This document shows, in pieces, positions 63,023 to 64,000 of a DNA stretch of 64,000 bases. The stretch is from Mansonella perstans (taxonomy: Eukaryota > Nematoda > Chromadorea > Rhabditida > Onchocercidae). The translations under genes were made by a program, and so were the position numbers. Position 1 is the stretch's first letter. Each line of letters starts with the position of its first letter. The notes under the pieces were generated by a model. It did no database searches. It had not been told where the DNA came from and saw only the letters and a program-made list of their open reading frames with translations. The stretch spans positions 124,001-188,000 of the forward strand of contig JBAMDO010000042.1 of assembly GCA_037074765.1 (NCBI GenBank), read 5' to 3'.

Positions 63023-64000
63023 ATGGATCTTATCTCATTCGGGAAATTATTCTCCATATCTTTGACTATTCTCACTAAAGGTCTCATAATATTTGGTGGC
63101 TCATTGGCATACGTCTTCCAGTATCAAAAAATTTATGAACAAAAAGATGCTAGTGGATTTTCAACATTTATCTGTTTGACATTACTCGTAGCGAATATAC
63201 TTCGAATTATGTTTTGGTAAGAATAGAATTTTTTTTCTTTTTTTGCTTTTTAATTCATTTAATTACAACCATCATGATTTTAGCAATTTTAATTGCTTAC
63301 AAAAAATTTTACTCGTTTACATTTTTAGCAGTCATAAATTCGAAACAGTTCCACATGCAGATAAGAAAAAAAGAAAACATTTATTAAGATTCATTCATTT
63401 TTACTTGATTTATTGCCAAACATTTTTATACTTGATTGATTACTGAAAGCATAATGCCAGATGATTACTTTGCCATCTTCTCATTTCTCTTCTAGGTTTG
63501 GTAAACAATTTGAGTGGGCACTTGTTGCTCAGAGTATAGTGATGCTAATAACAATGATATTGATGTTGGAAATATCGGTACGGACAAATCGAAAGCATAT
63601 GTATAAAACGCAACGTGTCTCTGTTTGGAGTATTTTTAAAAATTTTTATTGATTTGATAAAAATACCTTTGCTTTTTCAATTAATTTCTAATATCATCAT
63701 GGCATTTATTTGAATTTTTATCGAATTAACAGCACGAATAGATTACAAATTTAATGTTGAAATTACTCATCAGTGGCGCATAGTTTTGACGAACAGTTCA
63801 CATCAATTTATTTTGTCGTTATTTTTTGTAATGCTTTTCAAATTTTCAGTTTTTTCCATTAATTTTTATTTTTTGATGACCAAAAAGACAGACTGTTTTT
63901 TTTTCAGCTGGTCAATTGATTAGTCATTTTTGGCGTTGGAATGATCTCTCGAGCTATTTCTTGCTAATAATCGTTTTCATTATATTTTCATCTCTACTTA
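63023..64000 (+). CDS. SLC66A2: SLC66A2 (PQLC1)-like PQ-loop transporter, 5' part, runs off the window
   Basis: Exons 63023-63216, 63496-63629 and 63908 to beyond 64000 join in frame, with donors TTTTG|GTAAGA and TGGA|GTATTT. The first exon carries the first PQ-loop repeat: a membrane span, 'FGGSLAYVFQYQKIYEQKDA' and 'GFSTFICLTLLVANILRIMF'. The second continues 'WFGKQFEWALVAQSIVMLIT'. The third begins 'GQLISHFWRWNDLSSY', like the 'HHFWQWSSFSDY' part of the human protein. Note that the first repeat has FQ where the PQ dipeptide usually stands. PQ-loop proteins are seven-span carriers of lysosomes and endosomes; substrate here is unknown. An in-frame TAA four codons before the ATG supports the start. 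The second PQ-loop repeat lies outside the window. Confidence 0.92.

Overview
The window is eukaryotic nuclear DNA, AT-rich (about 70% A+T by eye). Its genes have many small exons, short introns ending in TTTCAG or TTTTAG, and probable spliced-leader acceptors just upstream of start codons. Protein similarity, intron style and a BEL/Pao relic fit a nematode, probably a clade III (filarial or spirurid-like) parasite; that placement is inference. There is no operon of bacterial type, CRISPR, rRNA or recognisable tRNA.

Layout. 1-1819: the left copy of a segmental duplication, with a broken four-exon tail of a SON gene. About 2150-5400: a decayed BEL/Pao retrotransposon on the minus strand that has lost its reverse transcriptase. 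8110-8598 (+): a small secreted Ser/Pro-rich protein. 9087-19655 (-): a full-length SON-like splicing cofactor, 25 coding exons, 1048 aa, whose 3' end (8403-10268) is the right copy of the duplication. 20742-21032 (-): a doubtful small gene. 22382-23169 (+): a small single-pass membrane protein. 25355-27483 (-): a TMEM41A-like VTT-domain membrane protein, 251 aa. 30036-42016 (-): an SLC4 sodium-coupled bicarbonate transporter resembling abts-1, 21 exons, 1194 aa. 42017-55226: a 13-kb stretch with microsatellites, minisatellites and only one weak exon candidate. 55227-56416 (-): the E2 enzyme UBE2W, 151 aa. 57657-59903 (+): CNEP1R1, the regulatory subunit of the nuclear-envelope lipin phosphatase, 130 aa. 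63023 to the window end (+): the start of an SLC66A2 (PQLC1) PQ-loop transporter.

I rebuilt the gene models by joining exons on splice signals, reading frame and remembered family similarity. All seven complete models close in frame. The genes look like unrelated housekeeping functions: RNA splicing, ER lipid handling, pH regulation, N-terminal ubiquitination, nuclear-envelope lipid control and a lysosomal/endosomal-type transporter. I see no single pathway linking them.

The points most worth following up are: (1) a tract of about 0.9 kb in the two SON tails that is almost identical, introns included, inside a duplication otherwise diverged by more than 10%, which looks like recent gene conversion between a gene and its pseudogene; (2) four or five GC-AG introns among about 60, two of them forced by reading frame or protein similarity; (3) the internally deleted BEL/Pao element lying between the two copies. 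I found no clearly new biological system.
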